From Pyxicephalus adspersus (taxonomy: Eukaryota > Chordata > Amphibia > Anura > Pyxicephalidae): a stretch of 64,000 bases of DNA. The notes beneath the pieces are model-generated. The model saw nothing but the letters and a program-made list of their open reading frames with translations, had not been told where the DNA came from and searched no databases. The stretch lies in NCBI RefSeq assembly GCF_032062135.1, contig NC_092858.1, positions 171,866,660 to 171,930,659 of the forward strand, written 5' to 3'. The translations under genes and the position numbers were made by a program. Positions 25,625 to 33,949 of the stretch are shown here, piece by piece (positions within the stretch are counted from its first letter, which is position 1; each line of letters starts with the position of its first letter).

Positions 25625-25695
25625 CAATGGTTGTCTCTTTATCCCAATGTGTTTCACCTATTGGCTTCCTCAGGGGCTTTTTTGAGACTCACATT
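25625..25695 (-). repeat. Dispersed repeat related to the GAAACGCGTCGGG family, inverted and decayed
   Basis: The reverse complement reads 'aagcccctgaggaagcc' then 'taggtgaaacacattggg', aligning with 3412-3450. The CGCG core has decayed to CACA, as expected from CpG mutation. Confidence 0.5.
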
Positions 25696-25773
25696 GGAAC
25701 ATAGAGGCTTGAAAATGTGTTACATCAAGCAAACTCTCTAGACTGCCTGTATATGCCCCAAACTCTGGTATAG

Positions 25774-26093
25774 CAGGGGTCCGCGGCCATCTGACAGCTG
25801 GGACGTGAGAGCACAAGTGACAAGTGACAAGAGACAAGAGACAAGTGGTTGTCCGTGACTCTGGTCACACCTCCTGCGGGGTTAGGAGAACCTCCCTGGG
25901 GGGGGCACACTGGCCGGAGCTGCAAATCATTGCCCCCGTGTGTATTGCAGGCTCAGGGCGGTGGGCATGTTGTGTCTCTGGCATCATGACATCACTCTGG
26001 GGGAAGTTTCTTCCCCTTTGGGTGACACGCCGCTCCCCGCGCATGTGCGGTCCGGAGTCCATTGATTTAGTGGTGGGGACCGCACATGGACAG
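25774..26093 (+). mobile_element. hAT-like element, 3' end lost
   Basis: The left terminus reads 'caggggtccgcggcc' (CAGNG start). The interior matches 27055-27290 in order: 'tctggcatcatgacatcac', 'ctctgggggaagtttcttcc', 'acacgccgctccccgc', 'gcggtccggagtcca', 'tttagtggtggggacc'. A short repeat of ACAAGTG/ACAAGAG lies at about 25812-25846. The right terminus is absent: after about 26093 the sequence becomes dispersed repeat E. No transposase frame is present. Confidence 0.7.
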
Positions 26094-26300
26094 ACACGAG
26101 ATCGGCTGACGTAGATTGGGAAAAACCTTGCTGATCTCACTGTGAATGCGTGTGTTTGGCAATTGTTTTCCCTATTCATGAAAGGGATCCTTCTGAGCAT
26201 GCCTGAGTTGCTTAGGCATGTGCAGAAGGAGCCGCCAAGAGCCTCCCGTGATGCGTGACGTAGGTATCCCGGGAAGCTCTGCGCTCCCATTGTAATGTAT
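26094..26300 (-). repeat. Dispersed repeat family E, minus-strand copy
   Basis: Reverse complement of the segment at 29356-29560. Shared landmarks are 'gatctcgtgtc/gatctcgcgcc', 'tgatctcac', 'gcatgcctgag', 'ggaggctcttgg', 'gatacctacgtcac' and 'aatgggagcgca'. It abuts the broken end of the hAT-like element, which suggests it inserted into or recombined with it. Confidence 0.6.
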
Positions 26301-26963
26301 GTTGGAGAATCTAAGTTACCTTGCTTTCCTTACTCGATTTCTTAGGAAGCAGCTGGAGTAGAAAATCCTGCACTGAAACTTTATTTTTTATTTTAGAGGG
26401 GTGGTAAAAAGCGGAGATGGAAAAGTCCAGTGCCAAAGGAAAAAAGCAGTTTGTTTTCTTGGATGAGACAATAAGCTGCTCGACTCCGTTCATTGCTCCT
26501 CTAATTCCCATCACTATGATATACAACACACGCAAAGAAAAAAAAAGGATTCTTTGATTTTTTTTTTCTATTTTTTCCTCCAAATTGCAGTCTACCCCCC
26601 TCCCTCCCCCCATCTGTCTGTATCTTCCAGCAAATCTCATAAAGTTCAGGTAAAAATAACCGCAAAGCAGCGGAGTGGTGAATCAAATGGGATATTTATG
26701 TGTTTCTTTTAGGGATATGGAATCTGTGTCTGCGAACAGGCGGCCGTATAACCAGATTTCACGCCGTTATCCGCCATGAGCATTCATCTCTGTGACGGTA
26801 ATATCATTACAGGGGAGAGGAGACTTACACAACTCCAGCAAAGTTTATTCCTATCCAGAGACAAGAGCAGATGTGTGATCTGACATACCTGTGAGCATGT
26901 ACACCCCATGTACAGTGTACAAATCTTCATGGATAAATTCCAGAAGTTTTTGCAATAGGAGAC
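26301..26963. other. No gene seen (26301-26963)
   Basis: The part 26700-26830 is repeat-poor with several CpGs ('caggcggccgtata', 'cacgccgttatccgcc') and could be a conserved element. No exon is supported. Confidence 0.35.
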
Positions 26964-27054
26964 TTTGTCTAGACTGAGATGATGTCATCAGTTTTTTGCA
27001 TACACTAGGAAGCATTTCCTCAGTCTCCCCTCCAGTAATCAAAGTGCAATATAA
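26964..27054 (+). repeat. Dispersed repeat family B, copy 2, interrupted by a hAT element
   Basis: Matches 38489-38594 ('agactgagatgatgtcatca', 'ggaagcatttcctcagtct', 'gtgcaatataac'). The hAT element at 27055-27290 sits in the final part, and 27299 onward continues the host sequence after the target duplication. Confidence 0.6.
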
Positions 27055-27290
27055 CAGCGTTTGCCAACCGGTAGGGGCGCACCGGCCAGACCCAGGGACC
27101 ATGTCTCTCGTACGGATCACAGACTGAGAGCAGTGAGGGCCTGCGATGGGAAAGTGAGCGGGTTCTGGCATCATGACTTGACTCTGGGGGGTTTCTTGCC
27201 CTTTGAGTAACACACGGCTCCCCGCACATGCGCAGGTCCGGAGTCTATGAAATTAGTGGTCCATGACGTCCAAAAGGTTGGCCACCACTG
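27055..27290 (+). mobile_element. Complete hAT-type MITE (236 bp) with perfect 8-bp target duplication
   Basis: Flanked by identical 8-mers CAATATAA at 27047-27054 and 27291-27298. Termini are imperfect inverted repeats: CAGCGTTTGCCAACC at left and CAGTGGTGGCCAACC as the reverse complement of the right end (12 of 15 identical). An 8-bp target duplication plus CAGNG ends define the hAT superfamily. It has no ORF, so it is non-autonomous. Relatives here: 19464-19596 and 25774-26093. Confidence 0.9.
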
Positions 27291-27298
27291 CAATATAA

Positions 27299-27689
27299 CA
27301 TGCATATAGAAATTTACAGCATATTGCACATTTTCAAAAAGAGCTTCACCTTTTGTTCTTTAAAAGCAGTCAGCATTCTGCTGGCAGCGTGACCGCACTC
27401 CCAACCTGTCTCTTTCAATTGAATGCGTTCTTTGCATGCAGTAGCAGCCATGGCTGATCTTGACAAGTTGCTTTTGGCTGTGCAGTTATTGTTCAAAGCT
27501 TTGTGCCACAGCCCTGTGCAAATCTGTGGATTCACAATACTATTATATTCTAAGGATAGGGGAGAGGGGGGCACCCAATGCATTCTTCCCTATTAGAAAC
27601 AACTGGTCATCCACCATGGTGATCTGCTAAATGATGTCAGGGTACCATTGTACATACAATAGTTTCATGCGATCATTCATCCTGAGCAA
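27299..27689. other. No gene seen (27299-27689)
   Basis: AT-rich DNA between two repeats. A minus-strand frame of 89 codons (27314-27583) has no recognisable features. Confidence 0.35.
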
Positions 27690-28250
27690 AAATTATTCAC
27701 AGTGCTGATTAGTTCTATGGAGAGTGGAGGATAAGTGGGAAGCATCTCTCTGCTTCCTTACTATAGGAAATGACAGCGGTTGTCCCGGTTGGTCATACCA
27801 CCATGGTGAAATGCTGAACAACACACCATAGATTTTCATTATCACAATTGTTCGCTCGCTTAGGGTGATATATATAGGCAACCATGTTCAGTTCTATAGA
27901 GAGAGGAGTATTATTATTATTACACAGTATTTATATAGTGCCAACATATTACGCAGCGCTGTACAAAGTCCATAGTCATACAACTAGCTGTCCCTCAAAG
28001 GAGATCACAATCCAATGTCCCTACCATAGCCATATGTCATTAATACAATCTAAGGTCAATGTGGGGGGAAGCCAATTACCTAACTGCATGTCTTTGGGAT
28101 GAGCAGGAGGAATCCCTGCTGTGTCCTCCTTAATAAGACATGACAGTGGTCATCCCAGTTAGTCATATATTGGTCGGTCAGCAGGTGCTGTACGCAGTCC
28201 AGATTTTTATAATCGCTGTTATACATGTAAGTTTTTTGAAGGGGGATGAG
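27690..28250. repeat. Two tandem copies of dispersed repeat C, the second split by a SINE
   Basis: Copy one (from about 27704) reads 'gttctatggagagtggagga' then 'ggaaatgacagcggttgtcc' and 'agattttcattatcac'. Copy two starts at about 27892 ('gttctatagagagaggag'), is interrupted by the SINE at 27909-28103, and resumes 'gatgagcaggaggaatccct', 'gacatgacagtggtcatcc', 'agatttttataatcgctg'. Related copies lie at 28380-28640, 54150-54365 and 61005-61230. Confidence 0.65.
27909..28103 (-). mobile_element. tRNA-derived SINE, 5'-truncated copy (3' half)
   Basis: The plus strand starts 'tattattattattacacagt', then 'atttatatagtgccaacata', 'ttacgcagcgctgtacaaag', 'tccatagtc', 'agctgtccctcaaaggagat', 'gccaattacctaactgcatg'. 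It matches 43244-43430 and the reverse complement of 56455-56613. The tRNA-like head and most of the conserved core are absent, as expected for a 5'-truncated insertion. Confidence 0.85.
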
Positions 28251-28379
28251 CTTGCTGGAAGCCAACCCCACTGCACCCCAACCTTGGCCGTGAGAACCGT
28301 AATCCCAGTTGGTCGTTTAGTGATTGCTAAGTGATGTCAGGGGTTCAGACCACTCGAAATATTCTGGTTATAATGATAA

Positions 28380-28640
28380 TTATGAATATCGCCCAAGACA
28401 AATGGTTTTGCTCTTCTTGGGCAAGAATCTGACGTGTACAGCAGTCGACTGCTGCCGTTCATAGATATGTCGGGTGGAAAACAACGGCTATACAAGTAAA
28501 GGGAAGCGAGCACAGCCGGGTGCTGCTTGCTTGTCCTCCCTTCTCCATAGGCACAGAATGGGCGCTTGGTGTACAGTGCTCATTCATCCACCTGTCAATG
28601 GTAACATTCATGAATGATCATATCCAGAGAAATATTGCAC
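28380..28640. repeat. Dispersed repeat family C, diverged copy
   Basis: Contains 'cttgggcaagaatctgacgt', 'gtacagcagtc', 'ctcccttctccata', 'tacagtgctcattcatc'. These align with 54160-54360 ('cttgggcaaaaatctgatgt', 'ctcccctctccatgg', 'tacaacactcgtcacc') and 61030-61200. Class unknown. Confidence 0.55.
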
Positions 28641-28768
28641 ATGTGTTTGTAGACTTAGATTTTTACTCAAGACGATCACAAAGTCAATTATCAAGCATGC
28701 GTCCAAGCCTAAATCCACCACCCCTGTGCAACAAGCAAGCACCTTGCATATCTACATATTTTCCTATA

Positions 28769-29733
28769 CAGGTAGTCCCCGGGTTACATACGAGATATGG
28801 ATCGTAGGTTTGTTCCTAAGTTGAATTTGTATGTAAGTCGGAACAAGTACATTATTTTAATAAATGCACTTAGGACAGATGTTTGTCTCAACATATTATT
28901 TGGCAGAGTGGTGTCAGTTACTGTATAAAATCCTCACTGTGAGCGAATCACAAACAAAGCATAAAAAAAAATCTTTATGAAGCCTACACATTAATTATCT
29001 TCTGGAGAAAGCTTTGCTTTGATATTCAAAAAGAAACAACTTCAGAGTTTGTCTTGGTCATTAAAGAGTTACAAGAGGCTGCAGAAAGAGCTCACCCCAA
29101 TAAATCACCCACAACCTCAGCTGTGTTTAGCAAAAGATTTCTTCTTCAAGTCATGCAAACTGTCCCCTCCCCTCCATAAAGTCTCTGTCCTGCACACGAG
29201 CTAGCAGGGAAGCCCCATTCGTATCTAAGGGTTCTCTGTATGTCGGATAAAGCTTTCCTAAACTCTGAATTTTCACTTTACATAAAAGGGTAGACAACCC
29301 TTTTATGTTAAGTAAAAAATCTGTGATTGTTTTTTTTAAAGTGCAACACCCTAATAAATGGGAGTGCAAAGCCTTTCTGGATACCTACATTACACATCCT
29401 GGGAGGCTCTTGGGTGCTACTTCTGCACATGCGCGAGCACCTCAAGCATGCGCAAAAGGAGCCCTTTCATCAAAAGGGGAAAAAAGCCGATCTCACGCAT
29501 GCTCAGTGAGATCGGCAAGTTTTTTCCTCAACTACGTCACCTGATCTCGCGCCTGGGTTGGGTGATGTAGGAAGAAGAACCCGGGTGAAGAGGAGAAGAT
29601 GGCAGCGCCTAGAGCGGAACCTGATGGAAGAAACCTCCGGACAATCAACTGTGCTGCCGGATTAAAGGTAATTTTTTTTTTTTTGTTTTGGCCTTTTTTG
29701 AGTTTAGTTTCTCTTTAACACAGGGACTACCTG
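28769..29733. mobile_element. pogo/Tigger-like (Tc1/mariner-type) non-autonomous element, 965 bp
   Basis: The left end CAGGTAGTCCCCGGGTTA and the reverse complement of the right end CAGGTAGTCCCTGTGTTA match at 16 of 18 bases. Each terminus is bordered by TA (28767-28768 and 29734-29735), the expected target duplication. The interior continues 'cgtaggtttgttcctaag', a phrase I recognise from CAG-ended TA-flanked elements in vertebrates. No transposase frame survives. Repeat E (29340-29715) lies inside it and may be a later insertion. Confidence 0.7.
29340..29715 (+). repeat. Dispersed repeat family E, plus-strand copy
   Basis: Landmarks: 'gggagtgcaaagcctttctg', 'gatacctacattacacatcc', 'tgggaggctcttggg', 'ctgcacatgcgcgagcacct', 'gccgatctcacgcatgctca', 'gtgagatcggcaag', then a T run and 'gtttagtttctctttaa'. 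The minus-strand copy is at 26094-26300. An internal inverted repeat GCCGATCTCAC/GTGAGATCGGC occurs around 29487-29516. Confidence 0.6.
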
Positions 29734-29785
29734 TACCGTCCTTGCTAAGGGAGTCCTCCTCATACGATCACAATAGGCCCAACAC

Positions 29786-30094
29786 CAGAGTTTCTCAACC
29801 AGAGTTCCTCCAGAGGTTTCTAGAGATTCATTGAGCAATTTGTGCCTCTCAGGTCAGTTTAGGTGACATGAACTGTCTTTCTGGCCATCTGTAAGGGTGA
29901 CATTTATCCCACTGTCCAGCAATGTAAGAGGCATTCATCCTCCTGACCACCATGCTAATATAATGTGAGTTGTGGATATATCAGGGTTCCAAGATCTGAA
30001 AGCTATTTCAACCTTATAAAGGTTGATAATGTTGGTTTTGTATTTGTTTGTTTTAATTGAATAAACCTTAATAAAAAAAGTTTGAGAAAGGCTG
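29786..30094 (+). mobile_element. hAT-like MITE, 309 bp, with degenerate 8-bp target duplication
   Basis: The left end CAGAGTTTCTCAACC and the reverse complement of the right end CAGCCTTTCTCAAAC are inverted repeats. Flanking 8-mers CCCAACAC (29778-29785) and CTCTACAC (30095-30102) match at 6 of 8. The interior includes 'gttcctccagaggtttctag'. A related minus-strand fragment lies at 62815-62960. No coding capacity. Confidence 0.65.
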
Positions 30095-30104
30095 CTCTAC
30101 ACAT

Positions 30105-30299
30105 TCATTAAAGATCTCCAAAGCTGGAGAGAATACACTTTTAGCAGTGAAGTTGGGTGATCCAGCAAACCTGGAATGGACTGTTCCAGGATTCAAAATA
30201 TTTGATAGCAAATGACTTTGAACAAATGCATTCCAGGTTTGCTGGATCACCCAGCTTCACTGATGAAAGTGTATCCTCTCCAGCCTTGGAGAGCTTTAA
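30105..30299. mobile_element. Palindromic MITE (TTATTAAAG family), full-size copy
   Basis: The two halves are near-complementary: left 'gggtgatccagcaaacctgg' with right 'ccaggtttgctggatcaccc', and outer 'ctccaaagctggagagaa' with 'tcctctccagccttggag'. The unit is about 195 bp and non-coding. It begins a few bases after the hAT-like element, so two elements are abutted. Confidence 0.85.
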
Positions 30300-30593
30300 C
30301 CCCACTAGCGGTAAGTGTGACTTGGGGTGGATTTGACTTGCAAAAAGCGGTAATAATGAGTCACACTGGGGGTAGCTTTAACTTAAAAAAAACCCCACTC
30401 ACCTTGCTCCATTGGCGTCCCCCGTTGTCCCGTTGGTCCCTGCAGGTCCTGGGGACACGTCCGTCCTCTCCAGCCACAAAGTGCAGAGACAATCTCCGGG
30501 GTTTCCCGGTGATGTTGGTGCATGCGGGAGGATAGGCGGGAAATACAAATAATTTTGTATTGGATTCAATACAAAATAGCTGTATTGAGTCCA
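30300..30593. repeat. Frog-type dispersed repeat, truncated by the gap
   Basis: Contains 'ccccactagcggtaagtgtg', 'acttggggtggatttgactt', 'ggcgggaaatacaaataatt' and 'ttgtattggattcaatacaa', phrases I associate with a common frog repeat. The right side runs into N. The palindrome TTGTATTGGATTCAATACAA is at 30553-30572. Confidence 0.5.
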
Positions 30594-31236
30594 NNNNNNN
30601 NNNNNNNNNNNNNNNNNNNNNNNNNNNNNNNNNNNNNNNNNNNNNNNNNNNNNNNNNNNNNNNNNNNNNNNNNNNNNNNNNNNNNNNNNNNNNNNNNNNN
30701 NNNNNNNNNNNNNNNNNNNNNNNNNNNNNNNNNNNNNNNNNNNNNNNNNNNNNNNNNNNNNNNNNNNNNNNNNNNNNNNNNNNNNNNNNNNNNNNNNNNN
30801 NNNNNNNNNNNNNNNNNNNNNNNNNNNNNNNNNNNNNNNNNNNNNNNNNNNNNNNNNNNNNNNNNNNNNNNNNNNNNNNNNNNNNNNNNNNNNNNNNNNN
30901 NNNNNNNNNNNNNNNNNNNNNNNNNNNNNNNNNNNNNNNNNNNNNNNNNNNNNNNNNNNNNNNNNNNNNNNNNNNNNNNNNNNNNNNNNNNNNNNNNNNN
31001 NNNNNNNNNNNNNNNNNNNNNNNNNNNNNNNNNNNNNNNNNNNNNNNNNNNNNNNNNNNNNNNNNNNNNNNNNNNNNNNNNNNNNNNNNNNNNNNNNNNN
31101 NNNNNNNNNNNNNNNNNNNNNNNNNNNNNNNNNNNNNNNNNNNNNNNNNNNNNNNNNNNNNNNNNNNNNNNNNNNNNNNNNNNNNNNNNNNNNNNNNNNN
31201 NNNNNNNNNNNNNNNNNNNNNNNNNNNNNNNNNNNN
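30594..31236. other. Assembly gap (643 N)
   Basis: Run of N directly upstream of the putative promoter. Upstream promoter elements or a non-coding first exon could be hidden here. Confidence 1.
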
Positions 31237-32054
31237 TTAGAAGGCTAGGGGGTTAATAAATCAGACTCATGCAGACCTCATTTATCCCAACACAGCGCAG
31301 CCTCCAATGCCGCATCCCATGCACCAGGCTGCAGTTAGCACACTATCCGCTAGGTGTCGCTGGAGCACACACCTGTCTGCAGTCTGTAGCCCGGGCGGCG
31401 TCCTCGGGTTGCCCGGAGACGGTGGTGCTGTCAATGGATGGAGGGGGGGGGGAGCACGTGCCGCGGCAGCACAGGGGCAGCGTGCAGACCGTACAGCTCC
31501 TGCCCCGGTGCACCCACAGCCTCCTGTCCATGATGTCACCCTGATCGCCTCTGCAGACTATTCCTCCACCCCACACATCCTATGGAAGATCTGCCCCCTC
31601 CAGCACATGAGCTCATCATCCTGCAGAGCATTTCACCCCCGGTGCCCTCCCGTGCAGACTATTAGATCCTGGGTGTCCTGCAGAGGATTGTGCTGCAGCT
31701 GATCTCATATTTTGCTGCAACCCCGGTGCCACCCTGTACCATCCTCTCCTGCCTGGCATCATCCAAGCTGCCCCCGGATTTATTATTGCCACCTTGCCTG
31801 CCATCTGCTCATCTCTTCCTGCAGTGTGGTAGGGACGGGTGATCGGGTGTAGGGAGCCCGCAGTGCCCCCCATTGGCTCCTCCCTGGAGTTGGTGCAGGA
31901 GGGGCCCCTGGGACGGTGGGGATCCTTTCCTGGGTGGATTACAAGGGATCTGGTGGATCTGTAAGTGGTTCATGCCCTGTGGATTGTGCTGACCTGGGAG
32001 ACTGAAGGGGCAGAAGAAGCCACCAGCACCCCGGGCACAGCTGCCCCCTGCAGG
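31237..32054 (+). promoter_or_regulatory. Putative promoter / 5' UTR, GC- and CpG-rich
   Basis: This block is clearly richer in G+C and CpG than the rest of the window, most strongly at 31370-31500 ('gcccgggcggcgtcctcggg', 'gcacgtgccgcggcagc'). It leads straight into the signal-peptide exon. A CRE-like TGATGTCAC lies at about 31529-31537. No convincing TATA box is seen, consistent with a CpG-type promoter. In the frame of the exon the nearest upstream stop is TAA at 31962-31964. A donor-like ATCT|GTAAGT at 31961 might end a non-coding exon. The transcription start cannot be fixed. Confidence 0.55.
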
Positions 32055-32115
32055 ATGAGGAGTTCGGGATCTTGGGGGATCTGGCTGGTCCTGGGAGCTG
32101 TCACAGGGCTCAGAG
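32055..32115 (+). CDS. First coding exon of an unidentified secreted or type I membrane protein (signal peptide)
   Basis: The ATG has A at -3. The 20 whole codons translate to a product starting MRSSGSWG, followed by a hydrophobic core (IWLVLGAV) and then TGLR. This is the layout of a cleavable signal peptide without its downstream mature chain. The exon ends GAG|GTAAGT, a consensus donor, after the first base of codon 21 (phase 1, codon begins G). Phase-1 introns right after a signal peptide are common in extracellular modular proteins (Ig, CUB, MAM and receptor-kinase or netrin-receptor families). The peptide is too short and variable to choose among them; ERBB-, UNC5- and receptor-phosphatase-type genes came to mind but none is supported. 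The frame stays open upstream to 31965 but offers no upstream ATG. No credible second exon was found, so the intron may exceed 31 kb. Confidence 0.6.
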
Positions 32116-32121
32116 GTAAGT
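32116..32121 (+). other. 5' splice donor of intron 1 (GTAAGT)
   Basis: GAG|GTAAGT matches the vertebrate donor consensus fully. Reading through it would extend the frame to 32387 with tandem-repeat-derived sequence, which is unlikely to be protein. Confidence 0.65.
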
Positions 32122-32129
32122 CACCTACC

Positions 32130-33925
32130 TTGCTCTATCAGACTATTCTACATGCTATGGCACTGCCCATGGGTACCCACTGTGAAGGGGTGCTGGCATT
32201 GTCTGTCTTCTCCACTGGCATGTGCTATATGGCATGTGGTGTCTGGGATTGGACTCCCCCATTGATGAGGTGCTGCCTATATGCCCCACTAGCATGTAGT
32301 CCTAATGGTATATGGGCACTAATAAGTGGGCGCTTGCATTGGGTACCCACTTTGAAAGGGTTCTGTTACATCAGTGTGACTTCATAGGGTTGGGCATTGT
32401 CTGTCTGCTTCACTGGCATGTGCTGTATATGATGTGGGCACTACTAGTGGAATCCTGGATTGGATAGCCGGTGTCTACTGAAGGGCATATGGGCAGTGCC
32501 AAGAACGCTTTTGCATTGGGTACCGATTTTTAAGGAATGAAGTTACATCAGTGGGTTCTTTTAAGGTTCTATGGGACTGGGCATGTGTATCTGCTCATCT
32601 AGTATGTTGCTGCTCCTTAGCACATGGGCACTTACATTGAGTACCCACATTAAAGGGGTGCTGTCTAAATCATATATGTGTCACTGGCACGTGGCCCCTG
32701 TTGCCAAGTAGTCTTTTGCATTGGGTACCCATTTTTAGAGGTGAAGTTACATCAGTGGGTTCTTTTAAGGTTCTATGGGACTGGGCAGTGTGTATCTGCT
32801 TATCTAGTACTTTGCTGCTCCTTAGCACGTGGGAACTTCCACTTACATTGAGTACCCACATTAAAAGAGTGCTGTATAATGCCTATATGTGTCACTGGCA
32901 CGTGGCCCCTGTTGCCAAGTAGGCTTCTCCATTGGGTACTCATTTTTAGAGGTAAAGTTACATCAATGGGTTCTTTTAAGGCTCCATGGGTATGGCCTAT
33001 CTGCTACAATGGCATGTCCTGCCACATGGCAGATGGGTACTGCCCATTGGGTTTTTACATTGGATACCTATATTTAGGGGCGCTGTGCACTATATTCTAT
33101 TAGCATGCCCCTGCTACATGGCACATGGTTACGTTTCAGTGGGTTCTTGCTTTTGCTACCTACATTTAGGGGTGCTATTTAATGGCTATATGCTCCACTG
33201 GCATGTGTCCTCTTACTAGTGTATGGGGACTACCCAGCGGGCTCCTATATTGTGTACCCGCTTTTAAAGGTAAAGTTAGATCAGTGTTTTATTTCAGGGC
33301 TTCATGAGACTGGGCATTGCCTATCTGCACTCCTGGCATGTCCTGCTGTAAGGGCATATGGGCACTACCCAGATGTTTCTGTATTGGGTGCCCACTTTTA
33401 GAGGTGAAGTGACATTAGTGTTTTACTTTAAGGCTCCATGGAACAGGGCATTACCTATCTGTTCCAACATGGGCACTTCCCATTGTGTTCTTGGATTGGG
33501 TATTCACTTTTAAAGGGTGCTTAATAGTATATGTTCAGCGGGCTCCTGCACTGGGCACCTAAAGGTGAAGTTACATCAGTATTTATTTCAGGGCTACATG
33601 GGAACTGGGTATTTCCTATCTGCTCTACTAGCATAGGCATGTGACACAGGCACTACCCATTAAGTTCTTGTATTGTGTATCAACTTTTAAGGGGTGCTGT
33701 CCAATGCCTCTAAACTTTACTAGCATGTGCCCCCATATAGTACATGGGCACTACCCAGCAGACTTTTGCATTGGGTATCTACTTTTAGGGGTGAGGTTAC
33801 ATCAGTGTGCTCCCTTAAGTCTCCATGGAACTTGGCATTGCCTATCTGCACCCCTAGCTATATGGCATATGGGTGCTACCCAATGTACTTTGGATACCCA
33901 CTTTTAAGGGGTGCTTTGACTTCTG
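32130..33925. repeat. Degenerate satellite filling the start of intron 1, units about 150-250 bp
   Basis: Recurring landmarks: 'cattgggtacccacttttaa', 'gaagttacatcagtgggttc', 'ttttaaggttctatgggact', 'gggcattgtctatctgctcc', 'ctggcatgtg', 'catgggcactacccattg'. They recur more than eight times with variable spacing; the two best matching copies begin near 32505 and 32708. Frames of 60-95 codons across it are repeat products. Confidence 0.85.
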
Positions 33926-33930
33926 GACAC

Positions 33931-33949
33931 ACTACAAATCCCAGCATGC
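33931..33949 (+). promoter_or_regulatory. ZNF143/THAP11-type motif
   Basis: ACTACAAATCCCAGCATGC fits the published long ZNF143/THAP11 (Ronin) binding consensus ACTACAANTCCCAGNATGC at every fixed base. It lies in intron 1, 1.8 kb downstream of the exon, next to the end of the satellite. Such sites also occur inside dispersed repeats, so function is not assured. Confidence 0.5.

Noticed and set aside
31282..31702. Frames of 77-131 codons in the GC-rich upstream block
   Set aside because: GC-rich DNA has few stops; the frames overlap on both strands and carry no domain.
31965..32387. 140-codon frame through the signal-peptide exon
   Set aside because: The upstream part lacks an ATG and the downstream part reads through a consensus donor into satellite DNA; only 32055-32115 is kept.
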